Positions 1 to 7,617 of a stretch of DNA of 21,556 nucleotides are shown piece after piece. Origin of the DNA: Sulfurihydrogenibium yellowstonense SS-5 (lineage in GTDB: Bacteria > Aquificota > Aquificia > Aquificales > Hydrogenothermaceae). The stretch lies in the NCBI RefSeq assembly GCF_000173615.1, contig NZ_ABZS01000002.1:1-21556 (forward strand), in the 5' to 3' direction. The position numbers and the translations under genes were made by a program. Each line of letters starts with the position of its first letter. Positions within the stretch are counted from its first letter, which is position 1. The notes under the pieces were generated by a model that was not told the origin of the DNA, searched no databases, and saw nothing but the letters and a program-made list of their open reading frames with translations.

Positions 1-1100
1 ATCAGAACATTAGGCTTTTAAGCCTGTATTGATTACGATGATAGGTTATCAGGAAGTTTCTCTCATGTCAAGTATTTTATGAAAGGAGGTGCTTTTATGA
101 ATAGCTACAAAATCGTCGTTGGAGTTGATGTATCTAAAAACTCATTCACTGCTACAGTTTTGTATGATAACAAGAAAGAAACCTTTGAAGTTAAATCAGA
201 CCCGGTTGAGTTTGAAAAGAAAATAAAGCCTTATCTTAAAAAGTTTAAGCAGTCAGATATGCTTATCATAATGGAGCATACAGGAGTTTATCATTTAAAG
301 CTTGCTAATTATCTGTATGAAAATGGCTATAAAGTAGCAGTGATTAATCCATTTTCAATAAGGAAATTTATGGAAGCTAAAATGACAAGAGTTAAAACAG
401 ATAAGACTGATTCATACTTTATTGCAGAGTACGGAAGAACGTTTTTCGATGGAGAGCTTTATAAACCAAAACCAGATGTAGAAAAAGAGATTGAAGTAAA
501 ACTAAAGATATTAGAAGACCTACAGCATCAGCTTACAAAGCTAAGAAATCAAAGAGAATCTTTAAGTCATGTACCAATACCAATGAAAAAATTGAAAGAG
601 AACTTGGAATATTATGATGAGATAATTGAAAAAATAGAAAAAAGCATAAAAGAACTTGAGAAAGAAATAAAAGAATTGTCTAAAAAGAATTTTCAAGAGG
701 AATACAAGCTTTTAAAAAGCATACCTGGTGTAAGTGATAGGACTATAGGAATGATAATATCAGTATTTGACGGATTTAAAAGATTTAAGAGTGTAAAAGA
801 AGCAGCCAGCTTTGCTGGTTTAAATCCAAGTCCATACGAAAGTGCAGCATGTGTAAAGAAAAGTGGTTCGATAAAGAAAATGGGAAATCCATATGCAAGA
901 AAGATACTATACATGGCAGCATTATCAGCAATAAGGTTTAACAAATACTGCAGAGAATTATACGAAAGGTTAGTAAGTAAAGGTAAAGCTAAAAAGTTAG
1001 CATTAGTGGCTGTAGCACATAAGTTATTAAGACAGGCATATGGTGTATTAAAAAACAGAAGACCATTTGATGAAAATTTTTGCACTTGACATTTAACATA
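1..1100 (+). mobile_element. IS110-family insertion sequence, left end cut by window edge
   Basis: The unit consists of the transposase gene and its flanks. Upstream DNA can fold into two small hairpins: AGGCT-TTTA-AGCCT at 12-25 and TGATA-GGT-TATCA at 39-51. Nine-base inverted copies flank the gene: ATGTCAAGT at 65-73 and ACTTGACAT at 1084-1092, the latter overlapping the stop codon. IS110-group elements carry a structured noncoding bridge RNA in the left end, while IS1111-group elements have subterminal inverted repeats and place the RNA on the right. Both kinds of signal are hinted at here, so the subgroup is undecided. The right boundary near 1092-1101 is inferred, because a different repeat starts at about 1101. 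The left boundary is not visible. Confidence 0.6.
97..1089 (+). CDS. IS110-family transposase (DEDD, bridge-RNA-type recombinase)
   Basis: This 330-residue protein recombines the insertion sequence with a target, probably guided by an element-encoded bridge RNA as shown for IS621. The N-terminal RuvC-like domain has the four acidic residues in family positions: D11 (GVDVSK), E60 (MEHTG), D102 and D105 (KTDKTDS). A coiled-coil-like stretch at about 135-200 leads to the C-terminal Tnp domain (SIPGVSDRT, then AGLNPSPYESA). Ser249 there is the likely nucleophile. I chose ATG 97 over the in-frame ATG 79 because a strong AAAGGAGGT (82-90) sits six bases before 97, and the earlier start would place it inside the gene. 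Length is normal and no frameshift is seen, so the protein could be active. Family assignment is strong; mobility is inferred. Confidence 0.9.
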   Translation: MNSYKIVVGVDVSKNSFTATVLYDNKKETFEVKSDPVEFEKKIKPYLKKFKQSDMLIIMEHTGVYHLKLANYLYENGYKVAVINPFSIRKFMEAKMTRVKTDKTDSYFIAEYGRTFFDGELYKPKPDVEKEIEVKLKILEDLQHQLTKLRNQRESLSHVPIPMKKLKENLEYYDEIIEKIEKSIKELEKEIKELSKKNFQEEYKLLKSIPGVSDRTIGMIISVFDGFKRFKSVKEAASFAGLNPSPYESAACVKKSGSIKKMGNPYARKILYMAALSAIRFNKYCRELYERLVSKGKAKKLALVAVAHKLLRQAYGVLKNRRPFDENFCT

Positions 1101-1192
1101 GAACATTCTGAGCGAAGCGAAGAATCTCATATTTTTCTTTTCAAATCAAAAAATCAAAAAAGAGACTTTTGGACTTACGTCCTCAGTATGAC
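1101..1192. repeat. Miniature inverted-repeat element, copy A
   Basis: The left arm (1104-1127) reads CATTCTGAGCGAAGCGAAGA and on to ATCT. The right arm (1181-1192) reads CCTCAGTATGAC, the reverse complement of GTCATACTGAGG, so the arms form an imperfect inverted repeat around an AT-rich centre containing TCAAATCAAAAAATCAAAA. The same arms and almost the same centre occur, inverted, at 4027-4107. A related copy lies at 13716-13797. No ORF is inside. It fits a non-autonomous miniature element or REP-like hairpin, between the IS110 gene and dksA. Confidence 0.7.
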
Positions 1193-1272
1193 GGACAAGG
1201 TAAACTTATAAAAATTTTGGAACACTCTTCTCTTTCACTTGATTTAAAAGCTTTTTCTTTTAACTTATACAG

Positions 1273-1278
1273 TATGAT
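1273..1278 (+). promoter_or_regulatory. Possible -10 element of the dksA-pncA-polA operon
   Basis: TATGAT lies 38 bases before the dksA start in an AT-rich region and matches TATAAT at five of six bases. I find no convincing -35 element at the right distance, so this is only the best candidate. The 1090-1315 gap otherwise holds miniature repeat copy A. Confidence 0.3.
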
Positions 1279-1315
1279 AAAATTAAGTATTTGATATTTT
1301 ATTTGAGGTTAAAAA

Positions 1316-1672
1316 ATGCAACACCTAACACCTGAGCAAATAGAGGAGCTTAAAAACATCTTACTTGAATGGAGAAATCAGCTGATAGAAGATACAAAGA
1401 AAAACACAGGAGAAGCTCTTTCATTTGAAGGTGCTGATGAGATGGAAAGGGCAGAGGCGGAGACTTCAAGAATCTTAACACTTCGAAATCTTGACAGAGA
1501 AAGAAAGCTTTTAAAAAGAATAGAACAAACCTTACAAAAAATAGAGTACGGCGTTTATGGAATATGTGAATCATGCGGTGCCGAGATTCCATACGAAAGA
1601 TTGAAAGTAAGACCTATTGCTTCTTTATGTATAAAATGTAAAGAAAAACAAGAAGAGGAAGAAGAAAAATGA
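1316..1672 (+). CDS. dksA: DksA/TraR-type zinc-finger transcription factor
   Basis: This 118-residue protein is a likely RNA polymerase secondary-channel regulator that works with ppGpp to adjust stable RNA and biosynthetic promoters. Residues 5-80 form the coiled coil. Residues 54-76 closely follow DksA (LRNLDRERKLLKRIEQTL). A four-cysteine zinc finger is at C84, C87, C105 and C108 (CESCG...CIKC), followed by an acidic tail. The coiled-coil tip, DPVDRA in E. coli DksA, reads DEMERA here: D41 is kept and the second Asp is Glu (E44). It lacks the long N-terminal extension of E. coli DksA (151 aa). A weak GAGGT precedes the ATG. The stop overlaps the next start (ATGA). Confidence 0.85.
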   Translation: MQHLTPEQIEELKNILLEWRNQLIEDTKKNTGEALSFEGADEMERAEAETSRILTLRNLDRERKLLKRIEQTLQKIEYGVYGICESCGAEIPYERLKVRPIASLCIKCKEKQEEEEEK

Positions 1673-2247
1673 GAGTAAAGCTTACAGATAAAGATGCTTT
1701 AGTTGTAGTTGATATGCAAAATGATTTTATGCCATATGGAGTTTTGCCTGTAAAAGATGCTGACAAAATCGTCCCAACGATAAACAAATACATAGAAAAA
1801 TTTGAAAATAAAGGGCTTCCTGTTTTCTTTACAAGAGATTGGCATCCGGAAAATCATATATCTTTTAAGGGATTTGGCGGAATATGGCCTCCTCATTGCG
1901 TTCAAAATACAGAAGGTGCAAAATTTCATCCAGACCTGAAAATTTCATCAGACAACAAATTTATCATTTCAAAAGGTTTTTTACAAGATTTTGATGCTTA
2001 CTCAGGTTTTCAAAATACAGTTTTAGATAGCTTATTAAAAGAAAGAGGAATAAAAAGAATTTTTGTTTGTGGCGTGGCAACAGATTTTTGTGTAAAAAAC
2101 ACAGCTGTCGGCGGTGTAAATCTTGGATATCAAGTATTTTTACTAACTGATGCAATTAAGCCGGTTTTTGAAGATAAAGAGAAAGAAGTGATAGACGGTC
2201 TTTTAGAAAAAACAGTTATAGCAATAGAGCTTCAAGATTTAGAATGA
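1669..2247 (+). CDS. pncA: Nicotinamidase, isochorismatase family
   Basis: The product should hydrolyse nicotinamide to nicotinate and ammonia in the NAD salvage pathway, in the cytoplasm. The 192 residues show the cysteine-hydrolase triad D15 (VVVDMQNDF), K102 (ISKGF) and C141 (GVATDFCV). Metal ligands expected for PncA are visible: D57 and H59 (RDWHP), H63, and H76 in WPPHC. The WPPHC motif and downstream GAKFHPDL favour nicotinamidase over isochorismatase. Start and stop both overlap their neighbours by ATGA, which indicates translational coupling with dksA and polA. Related pyrazinamidase activity is expected from the family. Confidence 0.85.
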   Translation: MRVKLTDKDALVVVDMQNDFMPYGVLPVKDADKIVPTINKYIEKFENKGLPVFFTRDWHPENHISFKGFGGIWPPHCVQNTEGAKFHPDLKISSDNKFIISKGFLQDFDAYSGFQNTVLDSLLKERGIKRIFVCGVATDFCVKNTAVGGVNLGYQVFLLTDAIKPVFEDKEKEVIDGLLEKTVIAIELQDLE

Positions 2248-4007
2248 TGGATATAAACTACATCACACAAGAAAATCAGCTTGAAAGTCTAAAAGTATTA
2301 CAAGATAAACCTTATCTGTATTTAGATACAGAAGTAATGATAAAAGATTTTGAAAACATAGATTTTTTCAATGATAAAATCAGGCTTATTCAAATTGGTG
2401 ATGAAGAGAATACTTTTGTCATTGACTTACTAAAGATAAATCCGGAAGTGGTTAAAAATCATATTCAAAACCTGATAGAAAATAAAGGAATTATAGGACA
2501 TAATTTAAAGTTTGACTTAAAATTTTTAAAAACAAATCTAAACATACTTCCAAAAATCGTTTTTGATACTATGATAGCATCTCAGATATTGGCAAAAGGA
2601 GATAATAGTCAAAGGCATTCTCTATCAGCATCTGCAAAAAGATTTGTCAGCTTAGATGTAGATAAAACATATCAAAAATCACCTTGGTGGGCAAAAGACC
2701 TTTCACCTGAGCAGATAGAATACGCAGCAAAAGATATAGACGCATTAAGACATCTTTTTAAAGAAGAGAAAAATCAATTAAATCAAGATAATTTGCATAA
2801 AAAGGCATCAGGAGAAACTTTTAAAGTTTTTGGCGTGATTAATCCGGTAGCAGCGCTTGAAATGGCTTTCCTTCCAGCGCTTGTAGAGATTGAACTTTCA
2901 GGCATTCCGATAGATGAAGAAGAGGCAAAAAAACTTTTAAAACAAAAAGAATTAGAATTTCAAGCTGACTACATGAAATTTAAAATAAAAACAGGAGCAG
3001 ACCCATTTTCTCCGCTGCAGGTGGTAAACTATCTAACAAACAAACTTAAAATCAAATTACCAAAAACAGAAAAAGGTTCGTTTTCATCCCAAGATGTATT
3101 TTTAAAAGACTATGAAGATATAGAAGAAGTCAGACTGCTTTTAAAACTAAGAGCAGACAAAAAAATAATCGATAAAATCAAAGAGATATTGCAATTTACA
3201 AGAAACAAAAGAGTTTACGGAGAGTTTAAGCAGATTGGAGCAGCAACAGGAAGGATGTCATCACTTCGTCCAAACCTTCAAAACATACCAAAAAATCTTA
3301 AATATCTGTTTAAACCTAAGGAAGGATATAAGTTTATAGTGGCTGACTACTCTCAGATTGAGCTAAGAATTGCTGCCCAGTATACAAAAGATGAAAACAT
3401 GATTACCGCCTTTAATGAAGGTAAAGACCTGCACAAGCTAACAGCTTCAATCATTACCGGAAAAAGTTATGATGAAATCACAAAGGAAGAAAGACAGCTT
3501 GCAAAGGCTATAAACTTTGGTTTAATCTATGGAATGTCTCCAAAGTCGCTTATAGAGTATGCAAAGGCTAATTATGGCGTCAGTATAAATCTTCAGGAAG
3601 CTAAAAAATTTCATGAAAATTATTTTAAATTTTACAAATCTTTTAAGGATTGGCATGACAGAGTTAAAGAACATCTTGATAAGCACAGGTTTACCACGCT
3701 TGAAACGTTGCTTGGTAGAAAGCTAATAGCATACAAATTTACAGACGCAGTTAACTATCCAATTCAAGGCTCAGGCAGCGATTTATTAAAAATGGCTGTT
3801 GTGTTTTTCTTTAAAGAAAGAAATGATTTAGATGCGAAGGTTGTTAACCTTGTTCATGATGAAATCTTGGTAGAAGTTGCTGCAAATGATATAGAAAAAG
3901 CAAAAGAGGTTTTATCTTCATCTATGGAAAAAGCAGGAAAGCTAATCTTAAAAGATGTTCCGGTTGCTTTTGAAATGGTTGTTTCTGACAGTTGGAGTAA
4001 GGAGTAA
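2244..4007 (+). CDS. polA: DNA polymerase I, family A, 3'-5' exonuclease plus polymerase only
   Basis: This DNA polymerase has 587 residues and no 5' nuclease domain, as in Aquifex. The proofreading domain (about 20-185) has all active-site motifs: D28 and E30 (LDTE), N87/D91 (GHNLKFD), and Y160/D164 (YAAKD). The polymerase domain has ATGRMSS (334-340), motif A with D368 (ADYSQIELR), motif B RQLAKAINFGLIYG (417-430) and motif C HDE (538-540). All catalytic residues are present. Family knowledge: Aquificales PolA groups with polymerases of hot-spring viruses (PyroPhage 3173) and apicoplast Prex, attributed to lateral transfer. ATG 2244 overlaps the pncA stop; a second ATG follows at 2247. The stop codon lies in a terminator-like hairpin. 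Confidence 0.93.
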   Translation: MMDINYITQENQLESLKVLQDKPYLYLDTEVMIKDFENIDFFNDKIRLIQIGDEENTFVIDLLKINPEVVKNHIQNLIENKGIIGHNLKFDLKFLKTNLNILPKIVFDTMIASQILAKGDNSQRHSLSASAKRFVSLDVDKTYQKSPWWAKDLSPEQIEYAAKDIDALRHLFKEEKNQLNQDNLHKKASGETFKVFGVINPVAALEMAFLPALVEIELSGIPIDEEEAKKLLKQKELEFQADYMKFKIKTGADPFSPLQVVNYLTNKLKIKLPKTEKGSFSSQDVFLKDYEDIEEVRLLLKLRADKKIIDKIKEILQFTRNKRVYGEFKQIGAATGRMSSLRPNLQNIPKNLKYLFKPKEGYKFIVADYSQIELRIAAQYTKDENMITAFNEGKDLHKLTASIITGKSYDEITKEERQLAKAINFGLIYGMSPKSLIEYAKANYGVSINLQEAKKFHENYFKFYKSFKDWHDRVKEHLDKHRFTTLETLLGRKLIAYKFTDAVNYPIQGSGSDLLKMAVVFFFKERNDLDAKVVNLVHDEILVEVAANDIEKAKEVLSSSMEKAGKLILKDVPVAFEMVVSDSWSKE

Positions 4008-4026
4008 AAACGTGAGACGTTTTTTT
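4006..4026 (+). terminator. Candidate rho-independent terminator after polA
   Basis: AAAAACGT at 4006-4013 pairs with ACGTTTTT at 4017-4024 around a GAG loop, and the T run continues to 4026. The polA stop codon overlaps the left arm. The stem has few GC pairs, so strength is uncertain, particularly in a thermophile. Confidence 0.45.
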
Positions 4027-4107
4027 GTCATCCTGAGGCCGAAGGATCTTATTTTGATTTTTTGATTTGAGAAGAAAGATTAGATTCTTCGCTTCGCTCA
4101 GAATGAC
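4027..4107. repeat. Miniature inverted-repeat element, copy B
   Basis: The left arm GTCATCCTGAGGCCGAAGGA (then TCT) starts at 4027. The right arm AGATTCTTCGCTTCGCTCAG (then AATGAC) ends at 4107. Read on the minus strand, it matches copy A (1101-1192) through the arms and the central CAAATCAAAAAATCAAAA. It lies between polA and recO and contains no ORF. Confidence 0.75.
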
Positions 4108-4117
4108 GTTAACAGGG

Positions 4118-4143
4118 AAATTCTTCGCCAGCTGTAGAATGAC
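4118..4143. repeat. Half copy of the miniature repeat (GCCAGCTG variant)
   Basis: The sequence TTCTTCGCCAGCTGTAGAAT, followed by GAC, resembles one arm of the miniature element with GCCAGCTG replacing GCTTCGCT. A second half copy of the same variant occurs at 13645-13670, again beside a full copy. ATTCT and AGAAT within it can pair as a small hairpin. Confidence 0.6.
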
Positions 4144-4173
4144 GAATAAAAAAGACAGTTGGAATAAGGGATA

Positions 4174-4770
4174 ATGGAAACTATATATAAAGATGAAGCT
4201 ATTGTTTTAAATAGAAAATTCGTAGGCGAAAAAGATTTAACTATTACCGTATACACAAAAAAATCCGGAAAAGAAAGCATATACATTCAAAACGGTCAGT
4301 ATCTAAAAAATATGCCTTACTCAATACTTTCTCCATTTTGTTGGTTTAAAGCTGTGCTGATCAAAATAAAAGACAAGCTCATCATATCTGAGATAGACTC
4401 TTACAAGCAAATAGGCTACTACATAAGCCAAGATATAGAAAAATTTGAAGCAGGGTTCAACATCATTAACTTTACATACAAGCTTGCACCACATCAAGAT
4501 GAGAGAATCTTTATTCTTTTAAAAAAGAGTTTGTATTTTTTAACCATTTCTAAACTTCCAAAACTTCTTGAAATTTTGTTTCTTTTAAAGATAACCTACC
4601 TAAACGGCGAGCTTGATTTAAAGAGATTGGATTTAAATAATAAAGAGTTTGATTTTTTAAAAGGTTTGATGGAAAAAAGCATAAAGGAAGCATCACAGCT
4701 AGAGATAGAGAATGTAGAGTTTTTAGAGAGTTTACGAAGCAAGTTGATAAGGGAGTTGGTTAGGGAATAA
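4174..4770 (+). CDS. recO: Divergent DNA repair protein RecO
   Basis: RecO helps load RecA on SSB-coated single-stranded DNA in the RecFOR recombination pathway. The 198-residue product has the typical N-terminal OB-fold start: EAIVLNRKFVGEKDLTITVY (8-27), then the GK..IY strand pattern. The rest is a diverged helical domain. It is shorter than usual RecO (about 240 aa) and has no C-x2-C zinc-binding motif, so the assignment rests on the N-terminal pattern. The SD-like AAGGG just before the ATG comes from the second copy of a 21-base repeat shared with the 3' end of polA. It heads a same-strand operon with argS. Confidence 0.7.
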   Translation: METIYKDEAIVLNRKFVGEKDLTITVYTKKSGKESIYIQNGQYLKNMPYSILSPFCWFKAVLIKIKDKLIISEIDSYKQIGYYISQDIEKFEAGFNIINFTYKLAPHQDERIFILLKKSLYFLTISKLPKLLEILFLLKITYLNGELDLKRLDLNNKEFDFLKGLMEKSIKEASQLEIENVEFLESLRSKLIRELVRE

Positions 4771-4774
4771 GAGA

Positions 4775-5107
4775 ATGCCAAAACTTCTCATACTACTTAT
4801 AATCATCGCAGCTTGGATAATAAGCTTTTTATATCCATTTTTTAGAAATTTCCTTGATGAGCAAGAGTTAGACCTAACCTATATTGGCTTACTTGGACTA
4901 TTAATCTTCATTCCATTTTTAATAAAAATTCAAAGCCTGCCCAAAAATTGCCCTATAAAGATTTACACTATTGGAATTCTTGTCTTTACACCTTTTGTAG
5001 CCATGAAATTTGATATAATTAATTTAGCCGTTATTTTTATCTATTTAAACTTTATCAGCTACATAATTTGTATAAAAGGAAGGAGAAATAGTGAAGCAGG
5101 AGATTAG
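4775..5107 (+). CDS. Small integral membrane protein of unknown function
   Basis: I do not recognise a family. The 110 residues are strongly hydrophobic, with membrane segments at about 3-22, 36-51, 64-78 and 82-99, and a short charged C-terminus (KGRRNSEAGD). It starts four bases after recO with weak AAGAGA before the ATG. Its last 17 bases overlap the GTG start of argS, and the argS ribosome-binding site lies inside it. Its place in the operon suggests an ordinary cell-envelope role, but nothing in the sequence specifies one. Confidence 0.6.
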   Translation: MPKLLILLIIIAAWIISFLYPFFRNFLDEQELDLTYIGLLGLLIFIPFLIKIQSLPKNCPIKIYTIGILVFTPFVAMKFDIINLAVIFIYLNFISYIICIKGRRNSEAGD

Positions 5108-6752
5108 AGATAAAATTTTAAACATTCTTAAACAAAACAATCTTTTATTTGAAGGCGTTGAAGATAAAATAAAAATAGAGTCTCCAAAAGAAGAAAAATT
5201 CGGCGACTTATCAACAAATGCAGCATTCATACTTAGCAAAAACCTAAACAAAAAACCTTTTGAAGTTGCAAACCAGTTAAAAGAACTCTTTGAAAAAGAC
5301 CCTTACTTTGAAAAGGTGGAAGTAGCAGGGGGTGGATTTATAAATCTTTTTATTTCTGATGCTTTTTACCATCAAATCTTAAACAAAGCAATTGAAGAAA
5401 AAGATGAGTTTGGAAAAGCAAAAGAAAAAAACAAAGGAAAGATAAACATTGAATATGTTAGCGCAAACCCAACTGGACCACTTCATTTAGGACATGGTAG
5501 GGGTGCAGTAGTAGGAAACATACTCTCAAATCTTTATGATTACATCGGATATAAAGTTGAAAGAGAGTTTTATATAAACGATGCAGGAAATCAGATTAAA
5601 AAGCTTGGAATGTCTGTCTATGCAAGATTTAGACAAATAGAAGAACCAAGTTATCCATTTCCGGAAGATGGCTATCATGGAGAGTATATAAAAGATATAG
5701 CAAAAGAGATTTATCATTATGAAAGAGAAAAAATACTATCTTTCTTAGATGAAGAAGAGGCGATAGAATTTTGTGCTGAGTATGCCAAGAACTTTTTACT
5801 TGATGAGATAAAAAAAGATTTAAAGCTTATCGGCGTTGAGTTTGATATCTGGTATAGTGAAAGACATTTATACCAGCACGGAAAGGTAGAGCAAGCTTTA
5901 AAATTTTTAGAAAGTAAAGGGTTAATCTATGAAAAAGATGGAGCTTTATGGCTAAAAACGTCTCTATATGGAGATGAAAAAGACAGAGTAATAAGAAAAT
6001 CTGACGGAAGCTATACATATTTTGCCGCAGATATAGCATATCATTACGATAAGTATTTGAGAAACTACGATTTTATAATAAACGTGTGGGGAGCAGACCA
6101 TCACGGATACTTCCCAAGATTAAAAGCTGCAATCATGGCTTTTGGTGTAAAAGAAGATTGGATAAATGTACTGTTTATTCAGCTTGTTAAGCTTTTTAAA
6201 AACGGTGAAGAAGTGAAAATGTCAAAAAGGTCCGGAGACTTTATAACACTTAGAGAACTTGTAGAAGAAGTAGGAAAGGATGCAGTTATCTATTTCTTCG
6301 CATCAAAAGACCCAAACACACATCTAAACTTTGACATAGACATTGCACTTAAAAAAAGCAATGAAAACCCGGTGTTTTATGTCCAATACGCCCATGCAAG
6401 AATAAGCAGCGTTTTTAGAGAAGCTCAGCAACGATTTAACTTTAACCCAGAAGAAGATTTTGAGGCTGATTTGTCTTTATTAAAAGAAGATTTAGAAAGA
6501 AGTTTGATGAAGTATATCTCAACCATTCCGGACGAAATTTATGATGCAACCATAAAAAACCAGCCACACAAAATAACCAACATCACTTATGAGCTTGCGT
6601 CAAGATTACACAAATATTATTACTATCATAAGTTTTTGATAGAAAATGACGAAAAGTTAATGAAAGCAAGACTTTATTTATTAAAAGCCGTTAGAAATGT
6701 TCTAAGAACTTTATTTAAAATAATGGGTATAACACCTGTTGAGAGGATGTGA
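5091..6752 (+). CDS. argS: Arginyl-tRNA synthetase
   Basis: This class I synthetase charges tRNA-Arg with arginine using ATP. The 553 residues begin with the ArgS-specific N-terminal domain (FGDLSTNAAF at 37-46, GGGFINLF at 80-87). The HIGH motif is HLGH at 132-135, preceded by ANPTGP. The KMSK motif is KMSKR at 376-380, followed by SGDFITL. A DALR anticodon-binding domain ends in GITPVERM, typical for the family. The GTG start is supported by AAGGAAGGAG ending seven bases upstream; no closer ATG fits. The stop overlaps the next gene. The gene looks intact and close to standard length. Confidence 0.95.
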   Translation: MKQEIRDKILNILKQNNLLFEGVEDKIKIESPKEEKFGDLSTNAAFILSKNLNKKPFEVANQLKELFEKDPYFEKVEVAGGGFINLFISDAFYHQILNKAIEEKDEFGKAKEKNKGKINIEYVSANPTGPLHLGHGRGAVVGNILSNLYDYIGYKVEREFYINDAGNQIKKLGMSVYARFRQIEEPSYPFPEDGYHGEYIKDIAKEIYHYEREKILSFLDEEEAIEFCAEYAKNFLLDEIKKDLKLIGVEFDIWYSERHLYQHGKVEQALKFLESKGLIYEKDGALWLKTSLYGDEKDRVIRKSDGSYTYFAADIAYHYDKYLRNYDFIINVWGADHHGYFPRLKAAIMAFGVKEDWINVLFIQLVKLFKNGEEVKMSKRSGDFITLRELVEEVGKDAVIYFFASKDPNTHLNFDIDIALKKSNENPVFYVQYAHARISSVFREAQQRFNFNPEEDFEADLSLLKEDLERSLMKYISTIPDEIYDATIKNQPHKITNITYELASRLHKYYYYHKFLIENDEKLMKARLYLLKAVRNVLRTLFKIMGITPVERM

Positions 6753-7615
6753 TGGAAGACAGAGACTTAAAAGCAGCTGTTCAGCAGATAAAGAAAAAAA
6801 GAAAAAAAGAAATGATGGAAAGATTGATTATATTCCTTTCAGGATTATTGATAACTCTGGTATTTATAGCTCTTGGATTAAATTATTACTCTAAGTCAGA
6901 AAAAACAATTTCAGAGCCGGATATAAAAGTAGCAACAAACTTAGAAAAACCGGCAACGCCACCACAACAAATTCAAGCACAACCACAACCTACCCAGCCA
7001 CCACAGCAACCAACCGCTGAATCTCAACCACCACAACCTAAGCAAGAAGAACAGCCGGCAGGACAGTCAAACGTAAAACCTGAAGAAATTGAAAAGCTAG
7101 CTCAAGAAAAAGAACCATCCAAAGAACAATTAGCTAAAGAACAGCCAAAAGAAGAAAAACCTAAACAATCTGAAAAACAACCTGAAAAAACAAAATCAGA
7201 AGAAAAACAACAAACAGCACAAAAACAAACCGAAAAACCTAAACAGCAAGAAAAAGCTATTTCTAAAGAACAACCAAAAGAAGAAAAGTCTAAGCAACCT
7301 GCAACAGCTGCAAAAGTAGAAAAAAATAAAGAAGAATCTAAGTCTGTAAAACATGAAGAGTCAAAAGAAAGTAAGAAAGTTGATAGCAAAGAGATAACTT
7401 CATTAATATCATCCGGTGGATTTTCTATTCAAGTAGGAGCATTTTCAACAAGAGAAAAGGCTGAAATAGAAAAAGCAAAATATCCTAATGCTTACATCAT
7501 AGAAGAAAATGGACTTCATAAAGTGTTGGTTGGAAAGTTTAAAACTGAAAAAGAAGCAAGAGATTATCAAAGAGAACATGGCATAAAAGGCTTTATTAAG
7601 AGAGTTGGAAGTTAA
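6752..7615 (+). CDS. SPOR-domain membrane protein with long low-complexity linker
   Basis: The protein (287 residues from ATG 6752) has a short basic cytoplasmic start, one membrane helix at about 24-46 (ERLIIFLSGLLITLVFIALG), a linker of roughly 160 residues rich in Pro, Gln, Lys and Glu, and a C-terminal SPOR domain (about 220-287: FSIQVGAFSTREKAE...VLVGKF). SPOR domains bind denuded peptidoglycan at division sites, so a role at the septum or in cell-wall remodelling is likely; the FtsN-like layout is analogy only. ATG 6752 overlaps the argS stop by one base and sits five bases after GAGAGG, better than the GTG at 6749. The linker repeats motifs such as KEQPKEEK. Confidence 0.8.
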   Translation: MEDRDLKAAVQQIKKKRKKEMMERLIIFLSGLLITLVFIALGLNYYSKSEKTISEPDIKVATNLEKPATPPQQIQAQPQPTQPPQQPTAESQPPQPKQEEQPAGQSNVKPEEIEKLAQEKEPSKEQLAKEQPKEEKPKQSEKQPEKTKSEEKQQTAQKQTEKPKQQEKAISKEQPKEEKSKQPATAAKVEKNKEESKSVKHEESKESKKVDSKEITSLISSGGFSIQVGAFSTREKAEIEKAKYPNAYIIEENGLHKVLVGKFKTEKEARDYQREHGIKGFIKRVGS

Positions 7616-7617
7616 GG

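Larger units (their letters stand above)
3987..4174. repeat. Imperfect 21-bp direct repeats flanking an inserted repeat block
   Basis: Bases 3987-4007 (GACAGTTGGAGTAAGGAGTA and one more A), the last codons of polA, recur at 4154-4174 with 18 of 21 identical. The second copy ends in the first base of the recO start codon and supplies its ribosome-binding region. The 146 bases between hold one full and one half miniature repeat. This suggests the block was inserted or amplified together with a duplication of the polA-recO junction. Confidence 0.65.

Noticed and set aside
693..1130. 145-codon open frame antisense to the IS110 transposase
   Set aside because: It is a shadow of the transposase gene and partly encoded by the adjacent miniature repeat; no SD.
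7102..7389. Cys/Ser/Phe-rich 95-codon open frame on the minus strand
   Set aside because: It is the antisense of the low-complexity Lys/Gln/Glu linker of the SPOR-domain protein.
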